From Burkholderiales bacterium (GTDB taxonomy: Bacteria; Pseudomonadota; Gammaproteobacteria; Burkholderiales; Burkholderiaceae): DNA of 10,379 nt. The DNA lies in the NCBI GenBank assembly GCA_947372535.1, contig CANBUA010000168.1:1-10379 (forward strand). Direction: 5' to 3'. A model generated the notes under the pieces. It did no database searches, was not told where the DNA came from, and saw nothing but the letters and a program-made list of their open reading frames with translations. Both the position numbers and the translations under genes were made by a program. Shown in pieces: positions 1 to 6,582 of this stretch (positions are counted from its first letter, which is position 1; every line of letters begins with the position of its first letter).

Positions 1-300
1 GCGGCCGCATTGGCACCCATGGCCGGTGCGGGGCTGCCCGGGCCGGCTGCTGCCGCAGAACGTCGGGATGACGTGACCACGGTGTCCTCCGATGCCTGGC
101 AGGCCTTGGCGCAAGCCTTGCGCGCCTTGATGGATCAGGATGAGGCGCAGTTGTACGAGCGCGTGGAATCGACCCTGGTGACGTTGGGCTACGAACACGC
201 CGGACGCAATCAGGTCCGGGCGGCTCGCCTGCTGGGCCTGACGCGCAACATGATCCGTACCCAGCTCAAGCGGCACGGCCTGCTCGAAGACGCAGCCTGA
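1..300 (+). CDS. C-terminal end of a Fis-type HTH regulator (probable sigma-54 enhancer-binding protein)
   Basis: Only the last 99 codons are present; the frame is open from base 1 and ends at TGA 298-300, so the TTG at 10 is not needed as a start. An Ala/Gly/Pro-rich linker is followed by an acidic helical stretch, then a C-terminal helix-turn-helix reading NQVRAARLLGLTRNMIRTQL, closely like the Fis DNA-binding helices (NQTRAA...G..R.TLR.KL). That arrangement is typical of NtrC-family activators that recruit sigma-54 RNA polymerase; their AAA+ domain (GAFTGA loop, Walker motifs) would lie left of the window and cannot be seen. The gene converges on sbp. A role as regulator of this locus is inferred from its position and from -24/-12 promoter elements at 8308-8321 and 8557-8571. 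Other Fis-domain proteins are possible but less likely. Confidence 0.75.
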   Translation, partial: AAALAPMAGAGLPGPAAAAERRDDVTTVSSDAWQALAQALRALMDQDEAQLYERVESTLVTLGYEHAGRNQVRAARLLGLTRNMIRTQLKRHGLLEDAA

Positions 301-346
301 ACAAGGCAGGCCCGGCATGGGTAAAGCCGTGGGCAAAGACTTGGGC

Positions 347-382
347 AAAAAAAGAGGCCTTGGCATGTGAATGCCAAGGCCT
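347..382 (-). terminator. Rho-independent terminator of the minus-strand sbp gene
   Basis: A perfect 12-bp inverted repeat (aggccttggcat at 355-366, atgccaaggcct at 371-382) closes on a 4-base loop. Read on the minus strand it is followed after one base by seven T residues (353-347), the classic intrinsic terminator layout, about 60 bases past the sbp stop. On the plus strand no T-run follows the stem, so it should not work as a strong terminator for the convergent regulator gene ending at 300. The rest of 301-440 holds nothing else I can identify. Confidence 0.9.
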
Positions 383-440
383 GTCAACATGTGCCCTCAC
401 CCAGGAGGCAGGGCACCCCCACTGCTTGAGAACCCCTTGA

Positions 441-1481
441 TCACTTCTTCAGGTAGATCTGATCGAACACGCCGCCATCGGCGAAGTGCGTCTTCTGAGC
501 CTTGGCCCAGCCGCCGAAGGTGTCGTCCACCGTGAACAGGTTCAGCTTCGGAAACTGCTTGGCGTACTTGGCAGCGGCCTTCGTGTCGAGCGGACGGTAG
601 TAGTACTTGCCGATCAGGTCCTGGCCAGCGGGCGAGTACAGGTATTCCAGGTAAGCCTGGGCCACTTCACGGGTGCCACGCTTGTCGACCACCTTGTCGA
701 CCACGGCCACGGGCGGCTCGGCCAGGATGCTGGTGGCGGGGTAGACCACGTCGAACTTGTCGTCGCCAAATTCCTTCTTGATCAGGCCGACTTCGCTTTC
801 CCACGACAGCAGCACGTCACCCAGGCCGCGCTCCGAGAAGGACACGGTGGCGCCACGGGCACCCGAATCCAGCACAGGCACGTGCTCATACAGCTTGGCG
901 ACGAAGGCGCGGGCCTTGGCATCGTCACCGTTGTTCTTCTTCAGGGCGTAGCCGTAAGCGGCCAGGTAGGCCCAGCGTGCGCCGCCAGAGGTCTTGGGGT
1001 TGGCGGTGATCACGGCGTTGCCAGGCTTGACCACGTCGTCCCAAGTCTTGATGTTCTTGGGGTTGCCCTTGCGGACCAGGAACACGATGGTGGACGAGTA
1101 AGGCGTGGCGTTGGCCTTGAACTTCTTCTGCCAGTCGGTGGACACCAGGCCCTTGTCGGCGATGGCATCGATGTCATAGGCCAGGGCCAGGGTGACGACG
1201 TCGGCTTCCAGGCCGTCGATCACCGAGCGCGCTTGCTTGCCCGAGCCGCCATGAGATGCCTTGACGGTGACGTCATCACCGGTCTTGGCCTTCCAGTAGC
1301 TGGCGAACACCTTGTTGTAGTCGGCATAGAACTCGCGGGTCGGATCGTACGACACGTTGAGCAGGGTGATGTCCTTGGCCTGGGCGACCGCAGGGACCAG
1401 AGACGCCACACCGGTCAGGGCGGTGACAGCCGCCAGCGCCAGGGTGGAAAAGGTGCGGCGAGTGGAAAACAACGTGGTCAT
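441..1481 (-). CDS. sbp: Periplasmic sulfate-binding protein of an ABC transporter
   Basis: A 346-residue protein of the prokaryotic sulfate-binding family (E. coli Sbp is about 330 residues). It binds sulfate in the periplasm and delivers it to a CysTWA-type importer. Residues 1-35 form a signal peptide ending AVAQA, with an RR pair (TRRTF) that could be read by Tat or Sec. Family features seen are the SYDPTREFY block (44-52), SHGGSGKQ (76-83, part of the sulfate pocket in Sbp/CysP) and NPKTSGGAR (161-169), which matches the family signature N-P-K-[ST]-S-G-x-A-R. In the other family signature the usual Gln before Ser is Ala75. No sulfate permease or ATPase genes (cysT, cysW, cysA) lie next to it, so it is an orphan here. 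It is the last gene of the minus-strand series, 107 bases after the cytochrome gene, and is closed by the terminator at 382-347. Its leader has no strong Shine-Dalgarno sequence. Confidence 0.92.
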   Translation of the reverse strand: MTTLFSTRRTFSTLALAAVTALTGVASLVPAVAQAKDITLLNVSYDPTREFYADYNKVFASYWKAKTGDDVTVKASHGGSGKQARSVIDGLEADVVTLALAYDIDAIADKGLVSTDWQKKFKANATPYSSTIVFLVRKGNPKNIKTWDDVVKPGNAVITANPKTSGGARWAYLAAYGYALKKNNGDDAKARAFVAKLYEHVPVLDSGARGATVSFSERGLGDVLLSWESEVGLIKKEFGDDKFDVVYPATSILAEPPVAVVDKVVDKRGTREVAQAYLEYLYSPAGQDLIGKYYYRPLDTKAAAKYAKQFPKLNLFTVDDTFGGWAKAQKTHFADGGVFDQIYLKK

Positions 1482-1533
1482 GGGGTGTTCTGTGTTGGAG
1501 TGAACGATGACGAAATCCTAAGAAGGACGTCTT

Positions 1534-1568
1534 GTTTAATAAACGAATGAAAGTGGAATTGCTTATGC
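1534..1568 (-). promoter_or_regulatory. Candidate activator-dependent promoter/operator of sbp
   Basis: On the minus strand the 107-base gap before sbp holds GCATAAGCAA (1568-1559). After 17 bases counted from hexamer 1564-1559 comes TATTAA (1541-1536), a plausible -10 box lying inside the palindrome GTTTA-A-TAAAC (1534-1544). The hexamer at the -35 position is poor, as expected for a promoter that needs an activator, and GCATAAGCAA covers that position. The same 10-mer precedes the rhodanese gene. A LysR regulator of the CysB/Cbl/SsuR type would be the natural candidate, but that is inference. Confidence 0.4.
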
Positions 1569-1588
1569 GATTCGCAAACCTTGCGACA

Positions 1589-2248
1589 TCAGCTGGGCCA
1601 CAGGCCTGCAGCCAGCGCCGCAGCGCCAAAGCCGAGGAACAGGGCAACAGGAAGCGCATAGGCCGGCGCCCTTTTTGGCGGCTTGATGGCACGATCGACT
1701 TGCTTGCTGCCGTGAACCATGGGCGGCACCAGGGCTTCCTTCTTGACGATCTTGTAGCCCACGATGGCCAGGATGTGCAGCACCAGGATGGCGTAGACGC
1801 CAAATGCGGCCAGGCGGTGCTTGCCCGTCAACCAGATGGACGTGTCCTCGCTGACCCAACGGGCCAGGGGGCCGGTGAAGGCGATCTCGTCGTTGCCGAA
1901 CAGGCCAGTCATCACCTGAAAGCTCAGCAAACCGAGCATGGCCAGCACCGAGAATGCACCCAGGGGGTTGTGCCCCAGGCCGTGCCACTGGCCCTTCAGA
2001 TATGCCGAGATGGCCGCGGGGCCACGCACGAAAGTCGCGAAGCGTGCCGTCTCTGAGCCCACGAGGCCCCAGACCAGTCGAAACGCGAGCAATCCTGCGG
2101 TGGCAATGCCCGCCTTGCCATGCAGCTCCATCCAGTCGCCGCCTTTGAGCCCGGTGGCGATGGCGGTACCCACCGACGCCACCAAAGCCCAATGAAAGAG
2201 CCGCAACGGCGCATCCCAGACCCGTACGGAGATGGACGATGCGCTCAT
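1589..2248 (-). CDS. Cytochrome b561-family membrane protein
   Basis: A 219-residue, largely hydrophobic protein of the bacterial cytochrome b561 / Ni-Fe-hydrogenase b-type cytochrome family: four to five membrane helices binding b-type haem that pass electrons between quinone and a periplasmic partner. The N-terminus VWDAPLRLFHWAL (10-22) is characteristic. Histidines suited to axial haem ligation are His19, His43, His144 and His158; His89 and His93 lie in a loop. The C-terminal part has a basic Pro-rich loop and a final helix (about 196-216). ATG (2248) follows the rhodanese stop codon (2252-2250) by a single base, so the two are probably translationally coupled and work together. A role as membrane electron carrier for a periplasmic sulfur redox step is inferred from the neighbours; the actual partner is unknown. 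Confidence 0.85.
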   Translation of the reverse strand: MSASSISVRVWDAPLRLFHWALVASVGTAIATGLKGGDWMELHGKAGIATAGLLAFRLVWGLVGSETARFATFVRGPAAISAYLKGQWHGLGHNPLGAFSVLAMLGLLSFQVMTGLFGNDEIAFTGPLARWVSEDTSIWLTGKHRLAAFGVYAILVLHILAIVGYKIVKKEALVPPMVHGSKQVDRAIKPPKRAPAYALPVALFLGFGAAALAAGLWPS

Positions 2249-2249
2249 G

Positions 2250-2744
2250 TCAGTTGGACGCAGCCGATGCGGCCGGACGCGGTGCAGGAATGGCCACCTT
2301 GACGATGGTGCCGCCCGCTTCGCGGTAGTCTTCCGAGCCCAAGGCGCCAGCCACCTTGAAGCCCTTGGCGCTCAGCAGATCACCCGCAGCGCCGGCACGG
2401 TGTGCGCGGTTAGACACGGTGATGATCTGGCGGTCGCGGGGAATGTAGTCCAGCACATCAGGCAGGTCCTTGACCTGGATGTTCAGGTAAACCGGCAGCG
2501 TGCCGAGCTTGCTGATTTCATCAGGGCGGCGGACGTCGATCACCAGCAGCTTCTTGGGGTTGCCCACCAGCTTGTCCACATCATTGCGGCTGAGCTGCTT
2601 GGTCTTGTACGTCCAGGGTTGCGGCGCCGGTGCGCTGGCTGCCGCGTCGGGCGCCGAGGCAGCCACCTGGGCATGGGCAGACAGGGCGGGCAGAGCCAGT
2701 GCGGCAGCCAGCGGAAGGGCGGCGAACAAGTGCTTGATGGTCAT
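2250..2744 (-). CDS. Exported rhodanese-fold protein with catalytic Cys replaced by Ser
   Basis: A 164-residue protein with a signal peptide (1-25, ...LPALSAHA) followed by an Ala/Pro-rich linker and one rhodanese domain (about 50-150). The domain shows LLVIDVRRPDE (66-76), matching the conserved D-x-R strand, and the active-site loop at 111-116 reads SNRAHR. In active rhodaneses this loop is C-x-x-x-x-R, where Cys carries the persulfide. Here the Arg end (116) is kept but the Cys position is Ser111, encoded TCT, one base from TGT. It is therefore unlikely to be a thiosulfate:cyanide sulfurtransferase and may bind a sulfur oxyanion or act as a partner or scaffold protein in the periplasm. It is coupled to the cytochrome b561 gene by a one-base gap and sits between the ATPase and sbp genes. 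ATG at 2744 gives an intact signal peptide; no strong ribosome-binding site is visible. Confidence 0.85.
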   Translation of the reverse strand: MTIKHLFAALPLAAALALPALSAHAQVAASAPDAAASAPAPQPWTYKTKQLSRNDVDKLVGNPKKLLVIDVRRPDEISKLGTLPVYLNIQVKDLPDVLDYIPRDRQIITVSNRAHRAGAAGDLLSAKGFKVAGALGSEDYREAGGTIVKVAIPAPRPAASAASN

Positions 2745-2773
2745 GGGATGCTTTGGCTTGTGTTGGAATGGCG

Positions 2774-2813
2774 AGGCCCCTTGAGAGGCCCATGAATGCT
2801 AGGCAAGGGGCTT
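2774..2813. repeat. Inverted repeat (hairpin) between the ATPase and rhodanese genes
   Basis: GCCCCTTG (2776-2783) and CAAGGGGC (2804-2811) form a perfect 8-bp stem around a 20-base loop, extendable to 10 pairs with one G-U (2774-2775 with 2812-2813). No T-run follows on either strand, so it is not a textbook terminator. In the mRNA it would lie 30-70 bases before the rhodanese start and could act as a processing or stability element, a weak attenuator, or an operator. Confidence 0.55.
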
Positions 2814-2839
2814 CATGCGGACAAGGAACAAAAGGGAGC

Positions 2840-2849
2840 TTGCTTATGC
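2840..2849 (-). promoter_or_regulatory. Shared 10-base motif GCATAAGCAA upstream of the rhodanese gene
   Basis: On the minus strand GCATAAGCAA lies just past the ATPase stop codon and 96 bases before the rhodanese start. The identical 10-mer occurs at 1568-1559, 78 bases before sbp. Both copies are followed by C/T-rich sequence within a few bases. Its placement in two gaps of about 107 bases suggests a common regulator and a secondary promoter for the rhodanese-cytochrome pair. Binding by a CysB-like LysR protein is a guess. Confidence 0.35.
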
Positions 2850-2850
2850 A

Positions 2851-3633
2851 TCAAGCGGCCTGAGCCAGCACTTCCGGTTGGGGCAAGGCGAACTCGCTCA
2901 TCACGTCGTCTTCGATGCGCTTGAAGTCAAGTGACGCGCGATCACGTGGGCGCGGCAGGTTCACGTCCACCACCCGGCGGATGCGGCCCGGGCGAGGCTG
3001 CATGACCACGATGCGATCGCCGAGATACACGGCCTCCTCCACATCATGGGTGACCAGGATGGCGGTGATGCCTTCGGCCTGCCAGATGCGTTGCAGCTCG
3101 TGCTGCAGACGGCTGCGCGTCATGGCATCCAGCGCGCCAAAGGGTTCGTCCAGCAACAGCACCTCGGGCCTGTTGACCAGCGCTCGCGCAATGGCCACAC
3201 GCTGAGACATGCCACCCGACAGCTGATAGGGGTAGGCCTTCTCGAAGCCCTTGAGCCCCACCAGGTGGATGTGCTCGCGCACGCTCTTGTCCTTCTCGGC
3301 TTGCGAGCCTGGGGCGTTCAGCAAGCCGAGCGCCACGTTCTGCTCCGCCGTCAGCCAGGGGAACAGGCGGTGTTCCTGGAACACAATGCCGCGGTCCAGG
3401 CTGGTGCCACGGATGGGCCTGCCGTCCAGCAGCAACTGGCCCTCATAGCCCGCTTCCAGGCCGATGAGCAAGCGCAACAAGGTGGACTTGCCGCAGCCGC
3501 TGGAGCCCACGATGCTGATGAACTCTCCCGGGCGGATGGACAGGTTGATGTCCTGCAGGACGGGCAGGGGGGTGCCTTTGACCGAGTAGGTCTTGTTCAG
3601 GTTCTGGATGTCGATGGTGCCTGCTTGAGACAT
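2851..3633 (-). CDS. ssuB-like: Sulfonate/taurine-type ABC transporter ATP-binding protein
   Basis: A 260-residue ATPase of the nitrate/sulfonate/taurine importer group (SsuB/TauB/NrtD). It powers uptake through the two permeases encoded just upstream. Visible motifs are Walker A GSSGCGKST (43-51), Q-loop Gln86 in VFQEHRLFPWLT, the ABC signature LSGGMSQ (137-143), Walker B VLLLDE (157-162) with catalytic Glu162, D-loop GALD (165-168) and switch His195 in VTHDVEEA. The FQEHRLFPWL and ALDAMTR stretches are typical of SsuB/TauB-type subunits. The start at 3633 is well supported by AGGAG (3645-3641), 7 bases upstream. The gene follows the second permease by 39 bases, consistent with one operon. 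The substrate (alkanesulfonate, taurine or sulfate ester) cannot be told from the ATPase. Confidence 0.93.
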   Translation of the reverse strand: MSQAGTIDIQNLNKTYSVKGTPLPVLQDINLSIRPGEFISIVGSSGCGKSTLLRLLIGLEAGYEGQLLLDGRPIRGTSLDRGIVFQEHRLFPWLTAEQNVALGLLNAPGSQAEKDKSVREHIHLVGLKGFEKAYPYQLSGGMSQRVAIARALVNRPEVLLLDEPFGALDAMTRSRLQHELQRIWQAEGITAILVTHDVEEAVYLGDRIVVMQPRPGRIRRVVDVNLPRPRDRASLDFKRIEDDVMSEFALPQPEVLAQAA

Positions 3634-3672
3634 GGTGCGGCTCCTGGAAATGTGATGGAACGGGAAGGGCGA

Positions 3673-4458
3673 TCAACGCTGCTGCGGCGCGCGCCAGCGC
3701 AGCAGCCGTTGCTCCGCCAGGCCGGCGAGGCGGTTGAAAAACACGCCCACAAAGCCGATGGCCAGCAGGCCGAAAAGGATCAGCTCGATGTTGAAGGCCA
3801 TGCGGCCTTTGAACACGATGTTGCCCAGGCCATGGCCGTCGTTGACCAGCAGGAATTCGGCGCCAATGGTGGCCAGCCAGGCGTAGATCAGGCCCAGGCG
3901 CAAGCCGCCGATGATCTGGGGCGAAGCCGCCGGCAGCACCAGGCGAACCAGGGTCTGCCGCGGGGTGAAGCCATAGACCCGGGCCACTTCGGCATGGGCT
4001 TGGGTGACGCCGCGCACACCATCCAGCGTGCCCAGCACCACCGGATAGAAGGCCGAGAACCCGATGAAGATCACCTTGGCCACATCGCCCGTGCCCACCA
4101 GCGCCGACAGCAGGGGCAGCCAGGCAAACAACGAGATCTGGCGGGCCGTGTGGAAGGTGGGCCCGATGAGCTTGTCGGCCAATCGCGACATGCCGAGCAA
4201 AGCGCCCACGGCCACGCCAGCCAGCGCGCCCAGCGTGAAGCCCGACAGGTCGCGCCACAGGCTGAGGCCCACGCCCGCGTAGAAAGTGGGGTTGGCCAGC
4301 TCCTTGATCGCGGTGGTCAACACGCCTTGTGGTGGCACGATGAGCTTGGTGTTGACCCAGTGGTTCTGCGTGGCGATGACCCACAGGGCGATGAAGCCGA
4401 CGGGCAGTACGAAGCCGCGCCAGTCCAGGCGGGAGGTTGAATCGGAAGCGTTTGACAT
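3673..4458 (-). CDS. ssuC-like: ABC transporter inner-membrane permease (SsuC/TauC type), second copy
   Basis: A 261-residue integral membrane permease of the SsuC/TauC (BPD_transp_1) family, about the usual length. It begins at ATG 4458 (MSNASDST...), 20 bases after the first permease ends; the frame stays open further upstream, but that sequence overlaps the first permease gene and is not plausible protein. About six membrane helices are seen, the first at 15-30. The cytoplasmic EAA loop that docks on the ATPase reads EVARVYG (157-163) followed by LVLPAASP, with the conserved Gly163 intact. It probably pairs with the permease at 4479-5423 to form a heterodimeric channel, since SsuC-type systems usually have only one such gene. 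Confidence 0.9.
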   Translation of the reverse strand: MSNASDSTSRLDWRGFVLPVGFIALWVIATQNHWVNTKLIVPPQGVLTTAIKELANPTFYAGVGLSLWRDLSGFTLGALAGVAVGALLGMSRLADKLIGPTFHTARQISLFAWLPLLSALVGTGDVAKVIFIGFSAFYPVVLGTLDGVRGVTQAHAEVARVYGFTPRQTLVRLVLPAASPQIIGGLRLGLIYAWLATIGAEFLLVNDGHGLGNIVFKGRMAFNIELILFGLLAIGFVGVFFNRLAGLAEQRLLRWRAPQQR

Positions 4459-4478
4459 GGGTGCTGCCTGTGGGTGGT

Positions 4479-5423
4479 TCAGAAGGCGCTGCGGCGCCAG
4501 CCTTGCAGGCGCGATTCGATCAGACGCAAGGTCAGCTCGATCACGACGCCCAGGGCGCCGATGGCGAACATGGCCACGATCACCATGTCGATCTGGCTCA
4601 AGGAGCGGCTGTAAGCCATGAAGAAGCCCAGGCCTTCGCTGGACGACAGCAGCTCGACGAAGATGACCGACAGCCAGGCCTGCATCACGCCCTGGCGCAG
4701 CCCGGTGAACAAGGCCGGCGTGGCCGCAGGCAACACGATTCGGCTGAGGGTCTGCCAGGTGTTGAATCGGTACACCCGCCCCACCTCCAGCATGGCCGCC
4801 GGGATGTTGGCGATGCCGCTCAGGGTGCTCAGCGCCACCGGCACCACCACCGAGATCGACACGGCCGTGATCTTCAGGGGTTCTTCGATGCCCACGAAGA
4901 TGATGAGCAGGGGGATCCAGCCCAGCACGGGCAGTTGAGCCAGGGCGTCGAAGGTCGGGAAGACGTAGGCCTTGACGCTGCGAGACAGGCCCATGGCCAG
5001 ACCCAGAAACAGGCCACTGCCACCGCCGATGAGCAGGCTCCAGCCCACGCGCTTGAGGCTGAACAGCACATGGCCTTGCAACTCCCCGGATTGCAGGACG
5101 ATGCCCAGGGATTCCCACACGAACGCCGGTGAGGGCAGGATCTGCTCTGCCACCCAATGGCGATCGGCGGCCAGCCACCACAAGCCCCACAGCAGGCTGG
5201 GCAGGATCAGCCCGAGCGCCACCGTGGCCAGCATGCCGCCCAGGCCTTGCAACAAGGATCGCAAGCCAGTCAGCCCCGAGCTGACCGCTCCCCTGTCTGC
5301 CTTGGTGACACCTTCATCCCCGGCTCGCGGCAAGGCGGTGACAGGGGCTTTCAAGCGGGCATGTGCAGGCCCATCCGTTGCAATGGGGGGAAAGATGACA
5401 AGGTCGTCGGTGGACGCGGCCAT
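4479..5423 (-). CDS. ssuC-like: ABC transporter inner-membrane permease (SsuC/TauC type), first copy
   Basis: A 314-residue permease of the same family, longer than usual because of a roughly 55-residue polar N-terminal extension before the first membrane helix (about 63-86). The next possible Met is residue 64, inside that helix, so ATG 5423 is the sensible start even though the ribosome-binding site is weak (AGAGAAAG). The EAA loop reads EVGRVYR (213-219) then IVLPAATP: the conserved loop glycine is Arg219 here, whereas it is kept in the second permease. This may mean asymmetric coupling to the ATPase. The gene begins 24 bases after the binding-protein stop, in one operon. Tandem SsuC-like permeases instead of one suggest a system diverged from classical SsuABC; sulfate-ester transport of the Pseudomonas Ats kind is one possibility. 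Confidence 0.9.
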   Translation of the reverse strand: MAASTDDLVIFPPIATDGPAHARLKAPVTALPRAGDEGVTKADRGAVSSGLTGLRSLLQGLGGMLATVALGLILPSLLWGLWWLAADRHWVAEQILPSPAFVWESLGIVLQSGELQGHVLFSLKRVGWSLLIGGGSGLFLGLAMGLSRSVKAYVFPTFDALAQLPVLGWIPLLIIFVGIEEPLKITAVSISVVVPVALSTLSGIANIPAAMLEVGRVYRFNTWQTLSRIVLPAATPALFTGLRQGVMQAWLSVIFVELLSSSEGLGFFMAYSRSLSQIDMVIVAMFAIGALGVVIELTLRLIESRLQGWRRSAF

Positions 5424-5447
5424 GGTGGGGCTTTCTCTGATTTCAGA

Positions 5448-6542
5448 TCAGGTGCGGGTGAACTTGCCGGTGGCGTCCTGGGTGGGCCAGTAGGTTTCCA
5501 GCTTTTGTTCGCGCAATGCGTTGTTCAGGTACTTGGGTTCCAGCCAGCCGTCGAAGATGGCATCGCGGCGGGTCAGGCGGTACTTCTTGATCTCTTCAAT
5601 GGAGCGCTGGATGGAGGTCACGTAGTACTCGTCCAGCAAAGGGTTGATGCGCACACGCAGGTCTTTCGTGCGAGCCCAAATTTCCTTGTTGTCGATGTAG
5701 GTGTTGGTGCCAGAGCGCGTCCACAGCTGGTATTGCGTCTCGCGGTTGGCCTCTTGGCTGCTCCAGTACGCCACCTTGACCAGGCGGTTGACGATGCGCT
5801 GCACCAGGTCTGGGTAGCGCTGCTCAAAGAGCTCGCCAACCCACACGCTGCTTGGCACGTTGATGTAAGGGTCGTCATAGATGACGGCCAGGCGCTTGGC
5901 CACGCCGCGGGCTTCCAGGCCAAAGGGGGTGTCGATCGTCCCGGCGATGTCCCCTGTGGCCAGTGATGCTCGGCGATCGTCCGGAATCTGGCTGATGATG
6001 CGGAACTCTTTTTCGGGCTCGGTGACGCCGTACTTGGCCAGGAAGCGGTACAGCTGCAGCTGTCCGGCTGTGCCTTTTTGCACGGACAGCGTTTTGCCTT
6101 TGAGGTCTGCCACCGTCTTGGCTGTGGAGGTGGCTGGCGTGATGAAATAGGTGTCACCACCGCGACCAGAAGACATGATGATCTTGTGCTTGAGGCCGGT
6201 GGCGCGGCCCACGATCAAAGGCAGGTCACCATGACCAAAGCAGAAGTCCAGCAGGCCATTGGCATAGGCTTCGTTCAGCGCAGGGCCGGCGCCCACGTAG
6301 TACTTCCATTCGATCTTGATGCCGTCTGCGGCGAACTCTTGTTCCAGTTCGTTGCGAAAGACCGCGTTGGCAGGGAAGCTGGACGCGGGCAGCGGGCGAC
6401 CACCCGTGCCCGCATTGGGGAAGCCGATGCGGATGGTGGCGGGCTTGCCACCGTCGGCGGCGCGTGCGGCCGTGCTCAGGCCGATCAGGGCAGGGGCAGC
6501 CAGGCCGGCGGCCAATGCAGCGTTGAAGTGACGACGATTCAT
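5448..6542 (-). CDS. Periplasmic substrate-binding protein of the sulfonate/sulfate-ester-type ABC transporter
   Basis: A 364-residue solute-binding protein of the SsuA/TauA/NMT1-like group. The N-terminus MNRRHF with a hydrophobic stretch ending TAARAA (to about residue 29) is a Tat-type signal peptide. The mature protein opens IRIGFPNAGTGGRPLP (37-52), then VGAGPALNEAYANGLLDF (83-100) and GDLPLIVGRATGLK (105-118 region). These blocks fit the SsuA-like fold, but GTGGRP and GDLPLIVGRA differ from standard SsuA and recall AtsR-like proteins, which bind sulfate esters in Pseudomonas; this is from memory and uncertain. ATG 6542 is chosen because it gives a clean signal peptide and has GGAG 9 bases upstream (6555-6552). 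The frame extends to 6656 but would overlap the porin gene. It follows the porin by 40 bases, in the same operon. Confidence 0.88.
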   Translation of the reverse strand: MNRRHFNAALAAGLAAPALIGLSTAARAADGGKPATIRIGFPNAGTGGRPLPASSFPANAVFRNELEQEFAADGIKIEWKYYVGAGPALNEAYANGLLDFCFGHGDLPLIVGRATGLKHKIIMSSGRGGDTYFITPATSTAKTVADLKGKTLSVQKGTAGQLQLYRFLAKYGVTEPEKEFRIISQIPDDRRASLATGDIAGTIDTPFGLEARGVAKRLAVIYDDPYINVPSSVWVGELFEQRYPDLVQRIVNRLVKVAYWSSQEANRETQYQLWTRSGTNTYIDNKEIWARTKDLRVRINPLLDEYYVTSIQRSIEEIKKYRLTRRDAIFDGWLEPKYLNNALREQKLETYWPTQDATGKFTRT

Positions 6543-6582
6543 GTGTGTGTGCTCCGAATTTCCGAAATGCGCTTGAACGGGG

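Noticed and set aside
486..1550. 354-codon plus-strand frame opposite sbp
   Set aside because: Antisense shadow of a clear Sbp gene; no domain.
3046..4440. 464-codon plus-strand frame opposite the ATPase and second permease
   Set aside because: Gln/His/Ala-rich shadow product spanning two real genes on the other strand.
4459..5190. N-terminal extension of the second permease frame
   Set aside because: Overlaps the first permease gene, and its translation is Arg/Gly/Pro/His-rich without membrane character; the real start is ATG 4458.
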